NCBI GenBank assembly: GCA_035461345.1
Contig: DATHVJ010000114.1
Location: 1 to 34,529 of the forward strand
DNA: 34,529 nucleotides
Direction: 5' to 3'
DNA from: DASPWW01 sp035461345
GTDB lineage: Bacteria > Actinomycetota > Thermoleophilia > Solirubrobacterales > 70-9
Each line of letters opens with the position of its first letter. Position 1 is the stretch's first letter. Shown one piece after another: positions 15,144 to 23,434 of the stretch. The notes below the pieces were generated by a model. It was not told the DNA's origin. It ran no database searches and was given only the letters and a program-made list of their open reading frames with translations. The translations under genes and the position numbers were made by a program.

Positions 15144-16355
15144 ATGGCGGCTTCCCCTGGCCCCGGCCGCCGAGGGCAGAGTCACGCCAGCTACCAGCGC
15201 CGCAGGATCGTCGCCGGCGCGATCGGCCTCGCGGTTGTGGTGGTGCTCGTGATCGGGCTGCTCGACGGGGGAGGCATAGTCACCGACGCGCCGCAGAGCG
15301 CCGACGAGGTGATCCAGCGCCAGCGCGAGCGCGATCCGGTCACCTTCACGGTCTCGGTCAGCGGCGACCTGCTGATCCACTCGCCCGTGTACGCGCGCGC
15401 CCAGGCCCTCGCCGGCGGAGACGGCTACGACTTCGCGCCGATGTTCAAGCAGGTGAGGCCGTACGTGCGCGGGGCGGACCTGGCCCTGTGCCACGTCGAG
15501 GTTCCGATGACGCCGGCCCCGCCTGCGAGCTTCCCGATCTTCAACACTCCGCCGGAGCTCGCCGACGCGATCGCGAAGACAGGGTGGGAGGCGTGCGACA
15601 CCGCCTCCAATCACAGCCTCGACCAGGGCCAGGAAGGGATCGACGAGACGCTCAAGGCGCTCGACAGGGCCCGCGTCGAGCACACGGGCTCGTACGCCTC
15701 GAAGGCGGACAGCGGCAGGATCCTGATGCTCGGTGTGAAGGGAGTCCGGGTCGCGTACCTCGCCTACACGACCGACACCAACGGGATCCCGCTGCCGAAC
15801 CCATGGTCCTTGAACGTCGCCGAGAACCCCGACCGCGTGATCGCCGACGCGCGGCGCGCCCGGAAACAGGGTGCCGACGTCGTGCTCGTGAACATCGCCT
15901 GGGGGATCGACATGACGCCTGAGTACGTGACCTCGCCGAGCCGCAAGCAGATCGAGTTCACGCGCGAGCTGGCCGACGCGCCCGAGATCACGGCCGTGGT
16001 CGGCAGCGGCCCGCACGTGGTCCAGCGGGTGGACCGCTTTGGCGGCAAGTACGTCGTGTTCAGCGAGGGAAACCTGATCTCGAATCAGGGCGCGGACGTG
16101 GGGCTCGCCGCGGAGAGCCAGGACGGCCTGGTCGGCCTCCTCGACGTCGTCGTCGACGGTGACGGCGCGGAGGTGGATCGGGTGCGGTACGTGCCCACCT
16201 TCGTCAGCCATCCCGACTATACGGTGCTGCCGGTGGGACCGGCGCTGGAGGGCGGCGACGGCAACGCGGGCGAGCTTCGCGCGTCGTACCAGCGCACCGT
16301 CGACGCGGCGGGCCGCGGCAAGGGCGTCGAGCCGGACCCCGCGAAGCTGCCCTAG
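15144..16355 (+). CDS. CapA-family protein (PGA_cap, calcineurin-like fold), membrane-anchored
   Basis: A 403-residue protein with a basic N-terminus (R-R-R), one transmembrane helix at about 24-42 and a large extracytoplasmic domain. The domain shows PGA_cap/CapA motifs: S-G-D-L-L-I-H (D and H metal ligands), H-V-E-V-P-M-T, A-S-N-H-S-L-D-Q-G near residue 155 (the N-H pair) and G-S-G-P-H-V-V-Q-R-V near residue 290. The usual H-W-G segment reads N-I-A-W-G, so one typical His is missing. Family members are linked to poly-gamma-glutamate capsule synthesis, but many are uncharacterised phosphoesterases. There is no capB/capC neighbour, so capsule synthesis is not supported here. It is divergent from the dehydrogenase across an inverted repeat. 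Confidence 0.85.
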   Translation: MAASPGPGRRGQSHASYQRRRIVAGAIGLAVVVVLVIGLLDGGGIVTDAPQSADEVIQRQRERDPVTFTVSVSGDLLIHSPVYARAQALAGGDGYDFAPMFKQVRPYVRGADLALCHVEVPMTPAPPASFPIFNTPPELADAIAKTGWEACDTASNHSLDQGQEGIDETLKALDRARVEHTGSYASKADSGRILMLGVKGVRVAYLAYTTDTNGIPLPNPWSLNVAENPDRVIADARRARKQGADVVLVNIAWGIDMTPEYVTSPSRKQIEFTRELADAPEITAVVGSGPHVVQRVDRFGGKYVVFSEGNLISNQGADVGLAAESQDGLVGLLDVVVDGDGAEVDRVRYVPTFVSHPDYTVLPVGPALEGGDGNAGELRASYQRTVDAAGRGKGVEPDPAKLP

Positions 16356-16360
16356 AGATC

Positions 16361-16397
16361 ACGCGGCAATCTCGCGAGTGAGATTGCGGGTCCGCGT
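16361..16397. terminator. Bidirectional hairpin terminator between capA-like and lhgO genes
   Basis: GCAATCTC (16366-16373) pairs with GAGATTGC (16380-16387) around a 6-nt loop. ACGCGG (16361-16366) can pair with CCGCGT (16392-16397) outside it. The element fills the 42-bp gap between two convergent stop codons, so it may end transcription from both sides. There is no U-tract. Confidence 0.6.
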
Positions 16398-17636
16398 CTA
16401 ACCGATACCGGGATCGTCCTCCACCATGTCGACGATCCGCGCCGCGAGGGCGAGGGCGGAGGTGGCGGCGGGAGACGGGGCGTTGCGGACGTGCAGCGTC
16501 CGCTCGGTTCGCGACACGACGAAGTCGTCGATGAGCGATCCGTCGCGTCCCAGCGCCTGGGCGCGCACCCCCGTGTGGCCAGCGACGACGTCGGCCGCGG
16601 TCAGCGCGGGCACGTAGCGGCGCAGCTCGGCGACGAACGAGCGGCGGCTGAGCTCGCGGCGGAGCTCGGCGAGCCCGGTGCGCCAGTGTCGGCGCACCAG
16701 CCGCCACGTCCCCGGCCAGGCCAGCGTCTGCGCGAGGTCGCGCGGCCGGACGCGGCGCAGGCGATACGCGTCGCGCGCCGCGACCATCAACGCCGACGGG
16801 CCGAGATGGACGTTCCCGGCGAGGTCGCGGGTCAGGTGCATGCCCAGGAACGGGAGCTCCGGATCCGGGACGGGGTAGATGCTCGTCCGCACCAGCTCGC
16901 GCCGTTCGAGCCGCAGCCGCAGGTAGGCGCCCCGGAACGCGACGATGCGCGGGTTCGGGTCGGCGCCGGCTGACACCGCGAGCCGGTCCGACCAGGCGCC
17001 GGCGCACGTCACAGCGGCCCGGGCGCGGGTCTCGCCGCGAGCGTGGTCCACCCTCACCCGGCTGCCGCCGGCCGACATCGAGCGCACGCCGCATCCGGTG
17101 GCGATCGTCGCGCCAGCGGTGGTCGCGTCGGCGGCGATCGCGTCCGCGACCTCTGCGAAGTCGACCACCCCGGTCGCCGGCGAGTGCAGCGCCGCGATCC
17201 CGGTTGCGTAGGGCTCGATCTCGCGCAGCTCGCCGGCGTCGATCCGCCGCAGACCGGGGACGCCGTTCGCACGCCCGCGGCGCTCGAGCTCGTCGAGCCC
17301 CGCCAGCTCCGAGTCGTGGGTCGCGACGATCACCTTCCCGGGGCGCTCGAATCGGATCCCGCGCCGCCCGCAGTACTCGTACAGCTCGGCGGCCCCCCGC
17401 ACGCATAGCTCCGCCTTCAGCGACCCGGGCCGGTAGTAGATGCCGGCGTGGACGACGCCGCTGGAGTGCCCCGTCTGGTGCGCCCCGATTCGCGGCTCGC
17501 GCTCGAGCACCGCCACGCTCGCATCGCCGTGCCGCAGGGTGAGCTCCCGCGCCACGGCGAGCCCGACGATCCCCGCGCCGACCACGACGACGTCGCATTC
17601 GCGTGGCGGGTCGGCGAGGATCGCGGTTGGCGTCAT
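16398..17636 (-). CDS. lhgO: L-2-hydroxyglutarate oxidase/dehydrogenase family FAD enzyme
   Basis: A 412-residue FAD-dependent oxidoreductase. The Rossmann motif G-A-G-I-V-G (20-25) is near the N-terminus. It is followed by Q-T-G-H-S-S-G-V-V-H-A-G-I-Y-Y-R-P-G-S-L-K-A, which is very characteristic of LhgO. The enzyme oxidises L-2-hydroxyglutarate to 2-oxoglutarate, removing a by-product of central metabolism. The C-terminus has G-V-R-A-Q-A-L-G-R-D-G-S-L-I-D-D-F and V-R-N-A-P-S-P-A-A-T-S, as in LhgO. The ATG at 17636 is used because it directly precedes the FAD motif; an earlier in-frame start at 17681 would overlap the divergent gene. It stands alone, converging on the CapA-like gene. Confidence 0.88.
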   Translation of the reverse strand: MTPTAILADPPRECDVVVVGAGIVGLAVARELTLRHGDASVAVLEREPRIGAHQTGHSSGVVHAGIYYRPGSLKAELCVRGAAELYEYCGRRGIRFERPGKVIVATHDSELAGLDELERRGRANGVPGLRRIDAGELREIEPYATGIAALHSPATGVVDFAEVADAIAADATTAGATIATGCGVRSMSAGGSRVRVDHARGETRARAAVTCAGAWSDRLAVSAGADPNPRIVAFRGAYLRLRLERRELVRTSIYPVPDPELPFLGMHLTRDLAGNVHLGPSALMVAARDAYRLRRVRPRDLAQTLAWPGTWRLVRRHWRTGLAELRRELSRRSFVAELRRYVPALTAADVVAGHTGVRAQALGRDGSLIDDFVVSRTERTLHVRNAPSPAATSALALAARIVDMVEDDPGIG

Positions 17637-17680
17637 AGGCTTCGCGCCGCGGCGATCAGTCGCCGACCACCGTGCCGACA

Positions 17681-18403
17681 ATGGAGCTCGACCCCCATCA
17701 GCTGATCCCGATCGCCAGCCTCGGGTCCGCGTACGAGGACGAGATCCTCGATCAGGGCAACCAGCCGCTGCTGTTCATGCTGCTCGCGTTCGGGGCCACG
17801 TTCGGCCTCACGAGGTTCATCACCCATTCGATCCGCGCGCAGCGGTTCTCGTGGCTCGGGAACGTCGAGACCGGCGACACCCACATCCATCATCTCGTCT
17901 GGGGGATCATCCTGATCCTGGTGGCCGGAGTGCTGGCGGTCGTCCTCCAGCCACCGGTCGAGGTGACCGCGATCGTGTTCGGAATCGGCGCCGCCCTCAC
18001 CCTCGACGAGTTCGCGCTGTGGCTGCACCTCGACGACGTCTACTGGTCCGAGAAGGGCCGCCAGTCGGTCGACGCGGTGATCGTGTTCTCGATCGTCACC
18101 GGGTTCATGCTGATCGGCGCGTTTCCGGTCGTGATCGGGACCGAGGACGGGGTGCTCGGCGAGATCGAGTACGTCGCCCTCCAGATCCCCGGTTGGATCC
18201 TGGTCGTGATCTGCTTCCTGAAGGGGAAGCTGCTGTGGGGGGTGTTCGGGATCTACGCGTGGCCGGTGGCGCTGATCGGCGCGGCGCGGCTGGCGAAGCC
18301 GGACTCGTGGTGGGCGCGGCGCCGGTACGGACCGGAGAAGCTCGCCCGCTCGCAGCGCCGCTACGGCGCCGAGGCGACGATCCACAGACCGGCCGAGGCG
18401 TAG
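17681..18403 (+). CDS. Polytopic integral membrane protein of unknown function
   Basis: A 240-residue protein with about five transmembrane helices (near 29-46, 72-90, 96-113, 130-150 and 170-195). Conserved-looking polar motifs lie at the membrane edges: G-D-T-H-I-H-H-L-V-W-G, with three His, and T-L-D-E-F-A-L-W-L-H-L-D-D-V-Y-W. These could bind a metal. The C-terminal tail is basic (W-W-A-R-R-R-Y-G, R-S-Q-R-R-Y-G). I do not assign a named family. The ATG at 17681 is used; GTG at 17672 is possible, and neither has a good ribosome site. The TAG at 18401-18403 is in the same frame as the DNA ligase that begins 9 bp later, so the two are likely cotranscribed. Confidence 0.75.
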   Translation: MELDPHQLIPIASLGSAYEDEILDQGNQPLLFMLLAFGATFGLTRFITHSIRAQRFSWLGNVETGDTHIHHLVWGIILILVAGVLAVVLQPPVEVTAIVFGIGAALTLDEFALWLHLDDVYWSEKGRQSVDAVIVFSIVTGFMLIGAFPVVIGTEDGVLGEIEYVALQIPGWILVVICFLKGKLLWGVFGIYAWPVALIGAARLAKPDSWWARRRYGPEKLARSQRRYGAEATIHRPAEA

Positions 18404-18412
18404 GATCGCTCG

Positions 18413-19360
18413 ATCGCCCTGCCGCTGAAACCCCCGCTGAAGCCACAGCTCGCGCTGTCGCGCAAGCAGCTCCCCGAGGGCGAGGAGTGGGCCTACGAGC
18501 CGAAGTACGACGGGTTCCGGGCGCTTGCGTTCGTCGACGGTGACGAAGTCTTCCTCCAGTCGCGCAACGGCCGCCCGCTGCTGCGCTACTTCCCCGAGCT
18601 GAAGCTCCCGAAGGGGCGCTACGTCCTCGACGGCGAGCTGGTGATCCTCGACGCCGACGGCCGCGAGGAGTTCGACGCGCTCCAGAATCGGCTCCATCCC
18701 GCCGAGTCGCGGGTGCGGATGCTCGCTGAGCAGACGCCGGCGCTGTTCCGCGCCTTCGACCTGCTGGCCCGCGATCGCTCCAAGCTGCTGTCGAAGCCGT
18801 TCCGCGACCGCCGCGCCGCCCTGAAGAGGATGATCGGGAAGGGGAAGGGCTCGGTCGAGCTGACCCCGCTGACCGAGTCCGCCGACGAGGCCCAACCGTG
18901 GCTGCAGGGCGGCGAGGGGGTGATCGCCAAGCAGCTCGGCGCCGTCTACCGGCCCGGTGAGCGCAAGGGGATGGTGAAGGTCAAGCGCCTGCGGACGCTC
19001 GACTGCGTCGTCGTCGGATGGCGACCGGGCAAGGAGGAGGGGACCGTCGGGTCGCTGATCCTCGGGCTCTACGACGACGGCGAGCTTCGCGTCGTAGGCC
19101 ACACCTCGGGGTTCAAGGCGAAGGAGAAGCGCGAGCTTCGCAAGCAGCTCGAGCCGTACGAGACCGGCGAGCGAGGCTCGGCCGACCCGAGCCGGTGGGC
19201 CGCTGGGCGCGAGCTCGAGTGGGTGACGCTGCGGCCCGAGCTCGTTGTCGAGGTGAGCTTCGACCACGTCAGCGCCGGCCGCATCCGCCACGGCGCCAAG
19301 ATCGAGCGCTGGCGCGACGACAAGGACCCGCGGGAGTGCTCGTTCGCGCAGCTCCAGTAG
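18413..19360 (+). CDS. ATP-dependent DNA ligase, LigC-like, with a non-canonical start
   Basis: A 315-residue ligase that seals nicks using ATP. Motif I is E-P-K-Y-D-G-F-R, where the Lys is adenylated. It is followed by S-R-N-G, D-G-E-L-V (motif III), F-D-L-L (IIIa), E-G-V-I-A-K-Q (IV) and M-V-K-V-K (V). A short OB-fold domain ends the protein, as in actinobacterial LigC. No ATG, GTG or TTG exists in frame between the upstream stop (18401-18403) and residue 77 (GTG 18641), well past motif I. The likely start is ATC at 18413, with AGGA (18402-18405) 7 nt upstream; CTG at 18419 is the alternative. A convergent 5'-3' exonuclease follows, which hints at a repair role, possibly gap and flap processing. 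Confidence 0.88.
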   Translation: MALPLKPPLKPQLALSRKQLPEGEEWAYEPKYDGFRALAFVDGDEVFLQSRNGRPLLRYFPELKLPKGRYVLDGELVILDADGREEFDALQNRLHPAESRVRMLAEQTPALFRAFDLLARDRSKLLSKPFRDRRAALKRMIGKGKGSVELTPLTESADEAQPWLQGGEGVIAKQLGAVYRPGERKGMVKVKRLRTLDCVVVGWRPGKEEGTVGSLILGLYDDGELRVVGHTSGFKAKEKRELRKQLEPYETGERGSADPSRWAAGRELEWVTLRPELVVEVSFDHVSAGRIRHGAKIERWRDDKDPRECSFAQLQ

Positions 19361-19376
19361 CCGGGGGCGCTCGCGG

Positions 19377-20231
19377 CTAGTTGCCCTCGAGCCGTTCGGC
19401 GAGCCGGTTCATGCCGCGCTCGCGGGCGGCGCGGGCGGCGCCGGCGATGTCGAGAGGGCGGTCGGGCGGCCGCTCGAGGCCTGCGTCGCGGAGGGTGGCG
19501 ATCTCGCGGTACGCGAGCAGCTCCTCGCGGGAGTCGAGCAGCGCGGTGCGGAGCTTCGGCCGCGTGATCCCGATCGCCACGTCGAGCACGCCCTCGAGCG
19601 AGCCGTGCTCGCGTAGCAGCTCCGCCGCCGTCTTCGCGCCCACGCCCTTCGCACCGGGGATGCCGTCGGAGGGGTCGCCGCGCAGGGCGATGAAGTCGGG
19701 GACCAGGGACGGCGGAATCCCGTAGCGCTGCTCGACCTCCGCCGGCCCGACTTCCTCTGCGCCCCGCGACCCGGTGCGCACGTACAGGACGTGGACGCGC
19801 TCGGTGGCGCACTGGAACATGTCGCGGTCGCCGGTCAGGATCAGCGCCCGTCCGCCCGCGGCCTCCTCGACCCGGGCCAGGCTGCCGAGCAGGTCGTCGG
19901 CCTCGAGCGTGTCGCTGACGGCTACCTTCCATCCGAACGCCGAGAAGAAGTCGCCGGCGTCGGCGAACTGGGGCGCAAGCTCGTCCGGCACCTCGGGGCG
20001 ATCGGCGTGGTAGCCGGCGAACAGCTCGACCCGGTAGTCGGCGGCGTCCGGCCCGAAGCACAGTGCGACCGCGCGCGGCGAGTGCAGCTCGACCTCGCGC
20101 AGGACCAGGTTGGCGGTCCCCAGCAGGGCGTTGACGGGGGTGCCGCCCGGTCCCGTGATCGAGCTCGGCAACGCGTGGAAGGCCCTGAACAGCATCGAGG
20201 GCGCGTCGACTGCGAGCAGCGGCTCGGTCAC
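19377..20231 (-). CDS. 5'-3' exonuclease (FEN/PolA-N-type)
   Basis: A 284-residue stand-alone 5' nuclease like the N-terminal domain of DNA polymerase I. Acidic metal ligands are in place: A-V-D-A-P-S-M-L-F-R-A-F-H near the start, L-E-A-D-D-L-L-G and L-T-G-D-R-D-M-F-Q near the middle. The helix-hairpin-helix region includes R-G-D-P-S-D-G-I-P-G-A-K-G-V-G-A-K-T-A. The GTG at 20231 is chosen because it starts the fold; the upstream in-frame part overlaps the divergent gene. It would remove RNA primers or 5' flaps during replication or repair. It is convergent with the DNA ligase (16-bp gap) and divergent from the PLC-fusion gene with only about 32 bp between them. Confidence 0.9.
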   Translation of the reverse strand: MTEPLLAVDAPSMLFRAFHALPSSITGPGGTPVNALLGTANLVLREVELHSPRAVALCFGPDAADYRVELFAGYHADRPEVPDELAPQFADAGDFFSAFGWKVAVSDTLEADDLLGSLARVEEAAGGRALILTGDRDMFQCATERVHVLYVRTGSRGAEEVGPAEVEQRYGIPPSLVPDFIALRGDPSDGIPGAKGVGAKTAAELLREHGSLEGVLDVAIGITRPKLRTALLDSREELLAYREIATLRDAGLERPPDRPLDIAGAARAARERGMNRLAERLEGN

Positions 20232-20263
20232 GGAGTTGAGCGTATTGGTTGAATTCCCCGGTG

Positions 20264-22438
20264 ATGGAGCGGGGAGCGGGAGGGAGTGGGCGCACACGCA
20301 GCGTCGCGTCGATCGTGCTCGCCGTCGTCGGAACCGTGTTCCTGTTTGTCGGCGGGCTGACGTTGTACGTGCGGGAGGAGGTGTTCGAGCCGGACAGCTT
20401 CGCCCAGAACGCCAGCGACGCGCTCGGGGACGACCGTGTCGACACGGCGATCGCGAATCCGCTGGTCGACGCGGTGATCAGGTCGGGGCCGGACGAGCTG
20501 ATCAACGCCCGGCCGCTGCTGTCCTCCGCAGCGCAGGGGGTTCTCGACAGCCAGTCGTTCCGGGATGCGTTCCGCGACGCGGCGGCCAGGGTCCACCGCC
20601 AGCTGTTCAGCCGCGACCGCGACGAGCTGATTCTCAACGTCGCCGACGCCGGCGCGTTCGTGATCGACGCGGTCAAGGCGATCTCGCCGCAGACCGCGAA
20701 GGCGATCCCGAAGGACCTTGAGCCGGGGCTGATCGAGCTGACGAAGAACGACTTCGCGATCTCGACCGTGCGGACCGGGGAGAGCGTGCGCTTTCTCGGG
20801 CTGTTCCTCCCCGGCCTCGGCCTCGCGATGCTGGTGGGCTCGGTGGTCGCCGCCCCGGACCGGCGGCGAGGTATCGTCCGGGCGTCGACAGCGGTCGCGA
20901 TCGCAGCGGCGCTCGGCGTGATCCTGCTCGTCGTCGGCCGCTCGCTGCTGCTCGGCCACTTCGACGACGACGTCACTCGCGACGCGGTCGCGGCGGTCTG
21001 GGGGAGCTTCCTCGACGGCCTCCAGGCGTGGTTCATGGGCGTCGGGGCGCTTGCGATCGTGCTTGCGGCGGCGGCCTCTACGCTCGGGGCCGCCGACGCG
21101 ACGGCGCCCGCGCGGCGGCTGTGGGCTGTGGCTTCGCGGACCCCGGAGTCGACCGGGTGGCGGGCGGCGCGTGCCGCCGCCCTGCTGCTCGCTAGCGTGT
21201 TCATCGTCGTCAGCCCCGACCTGGCGCTGAACATCGCCGCGGTCGTGATCGGCGCGTACGGGCTGTTCTTTGCGATCAGCGAGCTGCTGCTCCTGCTCGG
21301 CCCTCCGCCCGCCGAGGCACGGGAGCGCGAGGCCCTGCGGCGCCGAGTCGATCCTCGGGTCGCGGTGGTGACCAGCGCCGCGCTCGCCGCGGCGGTGATC
21401 ATCGCGGTGGCGCTGATAACGGGCGGCGGCGGAGCGGTCCAGCGTCCGGGCGGCCCGGTCGAGGCCTGCAACGGGTACCCGCGGCTGTGCGACCGGTCGC
21501 TGAACGAGGTCGCGTTCCCCGGCGCCCACAACGCGATGTCAGCGGCGAACGCGGACTTCATCACCCCGAACCAGGAGACGAAGATCCAGGACCAGCTCGA
21601 CAACGGGATACGGGTACTGCTGATCGACGCCTACTACGGGATCAAGCGCTCCAGCGGCCCGGTGCTGACCGACCTCAAGCGCGAGCGCGACAAGACCAAG
21701 GTCAACGAGACGATCCAGGAGCGGTTCGGAGGTCAGGCGGTCAAGCGCGTCCAGGACATCCAGGAGCGGCGCGCCGACAGCGGCGAGGAGGGCAAGCGCG
21801 GCACCTACCTGTGCCACATCGTTTGCGAGCTCGGCGCGATCGACCTCACCAAGACGCTCACCGACGTCCGCGAGTTCCTCGACACACACCCCGACGAGTT
21901 CGTGATCCTCGTGATCGAGGACTACATCGACCCGGAGGACGTCGAGGCGGCGTTCAAGGACAGCGGCCTGGTGCGCTACGCGTACGTCCACGAGCGCGAC
22001 TCCCCGTTCCCGACGATGCGGGAGCTGATCGAGTCCGACCGCCGCGTGCTGGTGATGGCTGAGAAGGACAACGGAGGGGGCTCGATCCCGTGGTATCACG
22101 ACGGCTTCGAGCTGATGCAGGAGACGCCGTACACGTTCCACTCCGCCGACGAGCTGCGCGCCGCCGCGAGCTGCAAGCCGAATCGAGGCGGCGTCGGAGG
22201 CCCGCTGTTCCAGCTCAACCACTGGGTCGAGAAGCTGCCGCGCTCACCGAAGCTCGGCGCGGAGGTGAACGACCCGAGGTTCCTCCTCCGCCGGTCCCGC
22301 GAGTGCCGGCGGAGGCGGGGGCTGCTGCCGAACCTGATCGCGGTCGACTTCTACGACGAGGGCGACGTGTTCGAGGCGGCGCGCAGGCTCAACCGCCTGC
22401 CGCGCAAGGCCGAGCCGGAGGTCCGGGAGACGGGTTGA
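20264..22438 (+). CDS. Multi-pass membrane protein fused to a PI-PLC-like extracellular domain
   Basis: A 724-residue fusion. Residues 14-36 are a first membrane helix, followed by an external region of about 135 residues. Five to six helices come between 176 and 386 (near 176-198, 207-229, 255-278, 303-345 and 367-386). The C-terminal part (about 400-724) resembles a phosphatidylinositol-specific phospholipase C X-domain. It has N-E-V-A-F-P-G-A-H-N-A-M with His422, D-Q-L-D-N-G-I-R-V-L-L-I-D, and C-H-I-V-C-E-L-G with His518 as the probable catalytic pair. Then follow E-F-L-D-T-H-P-D-E-F-V-I-L-V-I-E-D. The ATG at 20264 is preferred; GTG 20261 and TTG 20249 are in frame. The TGA overlaps the TTG start of the enoyl-CoA hydratase. 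The substrate is unknown. Confidence 0.82.
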   Translation: MERGAGGSGRTRSVASIVLAVVGTVFLFVGGLTLYVREEVFEPDSFAQNASDALGDDRVDTAIANPLVDAVIRSGPDELINARPLLSSAAQGVLDSQSFRDAFRDAAARVHRQLFSRDRDELILNVADAGAFVIDAVKAISPQTAKAIPKDLEPGLIELTKNDFAISTVRTGESVRFLGLFLPGLGLAMLVGSVVAAPDRRRGIVRASTAVAIAAALGVILLVVGRSLLLGHFDDDVTRDAVAAVWGSFLDGLQAWFMGVGALAIVLAAAASTLGAADATAPARRLWAVASRTPESTGWRAARAAALLLASVFIVVSPDLALNIAAVVIGAYGLFFAISELLLLLGPPPAEAREREALRRRVDPRVAVVTSAALAAAVIIAVALITGGGGAVQRPGGPVEACNGYPRLCDRSLNEVAFPGAHNAMSAANADFITPNQETKIQDQLDNGIRVLLIDAYYGIKRSSGPVLTDLKRERDKTKVNETIQERFGGQAVKRVQDIQERRADSGEEGKRGTYLCHIVCELGAIDLTKTLTDVREFLDTHPDEFVILVIEDYIDPEDVEAAFKDSGLVRYAYVHERDSPFPTMRELIESDRRVLVMAEKDNGGGSIPWYHDGFELMQETPYTFHSADELRAAASCKPNRGGVGGPLFQLNHWVEKLPRSPKLGAEVNDPRFLLRRSRECRRRRGLLPNLIAVDFYDEGDVFEAARRLNRLPRKAEPEVRETG

Positions 22439-23340
22439 CGATCGAGGCCCCCACCACCCTGACCTACGAGCGCGACGGGCGCGTCGCGCGGATCACCCTG
22501 AACCGGCCTGAGCGAGGCAACGGGATCACGCTCGAGATGCCGCGCGAGCTGGAAGCGTGCGTGGAGCGGGCCAACCTGGACCCCGAGGTGCACGCGATCG
22601 CGCTGTCGGGCAACGGCTCCGGCTTCTGCGGCGGCTACGACCTCGTCGCCTCGGCCGAGCGCATGTCGGACGGGTTCGGGGTCGACGAGATGCCCGAGGG
22701 CTCGCCGCTCGACCCCGCGGTCCAGGCCGCCAACCACGATCCCGAGCGCGTCTGGGACCCCGTCGTCGACTTCCAGATGATGAGCCGAAACGTGCGCGGG
22801 TTCATGAGCCTGTTCCACTCCGACAAGCCGGTGCTGTGCAAGGTGCACGGGTACTGCGTGGCCGGCGGGACCGACATGGCGCTGTGCTCGGACCTGCTGG
22901 TGATCGCGGACGACGCCAGGATCGGCTATCCGCCGGCGCGGGTGTGGGGGGTGCCGACCACCGCGGTCTGGGCGCACCGGATCGGGCCGGAGAAGGCGAA
23001 GCGGCTGCTGTTCACGGGCGACTGCCTGTCGGGCGCCGAGGCGGCCGAGTGGGGACTGGCGACCGAGGCTGCGCCGGCGACCGAGCTCGACGAGCGCTTC
23101 GAGACGCTGCTCGAGCGGGTGGCGCGGCTCCCCGTCAGCCAGCTCGTGATGATGAAGCTGCTCGTCAACGCGACCGTCGCCGCCCAGGGGCTGCAGACGG
23201 CCCAGGTCCTCGGGACCGTGTTCGACGGCATCGCGCGGCACACGCCCGAGGGCTACGCGTTCCAGCGCCGCGCCGCCGAAGCCGGCTTCAAGCAGGCGGT
23301 GCGCGAGCGCGACGAGCCGTTCGGCGACTGGGAGGGCTGA
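22435..23340 (+). CDS. Enoyl-CoA hydratase/isomerase (crotonase) family protein
   Basis: A 301-residue crotonase-fold protein. The oxyanion hole is built from S-G-N-G-S-G-F-C-G-G-Y-D-L and G-Y-C-V-A-G-G-T-D-M-A-L-C-S-D. A long insertion (about 35 residues) follows the first motif, as in several actinobacterial relatives. The two catalytic Glu positions of classical hydratases are not obvious: the region reads I-G-Y-P-P-A-R-V-W-G-V-P-T-T-A, so the reaction may differ from simple hydration. The start is TTG at 22435, overlapping the TGA of the PLC-fusion gene (TTGA), which implies coupling. The stop lies inside one arm of a long hairpin. It may act in fatty-acid or steroid-type acyl-CoA metabolism. 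Confidence 0.88.
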   Translation: MTIEAPTTLTYERDGRVARITLNRPERGNGITLEMPRELEACVERANLDPEVHAIALSGNGSGFCGGYDLVASAERMSDGFGVDEMPEGSPLDPAVQAANHDPERVWDPVVDFQMMSRNVRGFMSLFHSDKPVLCKVHGYCVAGGTDMALCSDLLVIADDARIGYPPARVWGVPTTAVWAHRIGPEKAKRLLFTGDCLSGAEAAEWGLATEAAPATELDERFETLLERVARLPVSQLVMMKLLVNATVAAQGLQTAQVLGTVFDGIARHTPEGYAFQRRAAEAGFKQAVRERDEPFGDWEG

Positions 23341-23390
23341 TGGGCCCCCCCGCGCACGCCTGCACACGCGGGACCCACATCAGCCCTCCC
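23330..23390 (+). terminator. Long hairpin overlapping the enoyl-CoA hydratase stop codon
   Basis: GGGAGGGCTGATG (23330-23342) is the exact reverse complement of CATCAGCCCTCCC (23378-23390). Pairing may extend inward with bulges (GGGCCC against GGGACCC). The first arm includes the last two codons and the TGA stop. It probably ends or attenuates transcription before the thioesterase gene at 23435; no U-tract is present. Confidence 0.55.
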
Positions 23391-23434
23391 GGGCTGTCGA
23401 CGTTCAAGGGCTGAGCTGGGGATACTCCCCCGCC

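Noticed and set aside
18641..19360. A GTG start for the DNA ligase at 18641
   Set aside because: It would remove motif I with the adenylated lysine and about 76 conserved residues.
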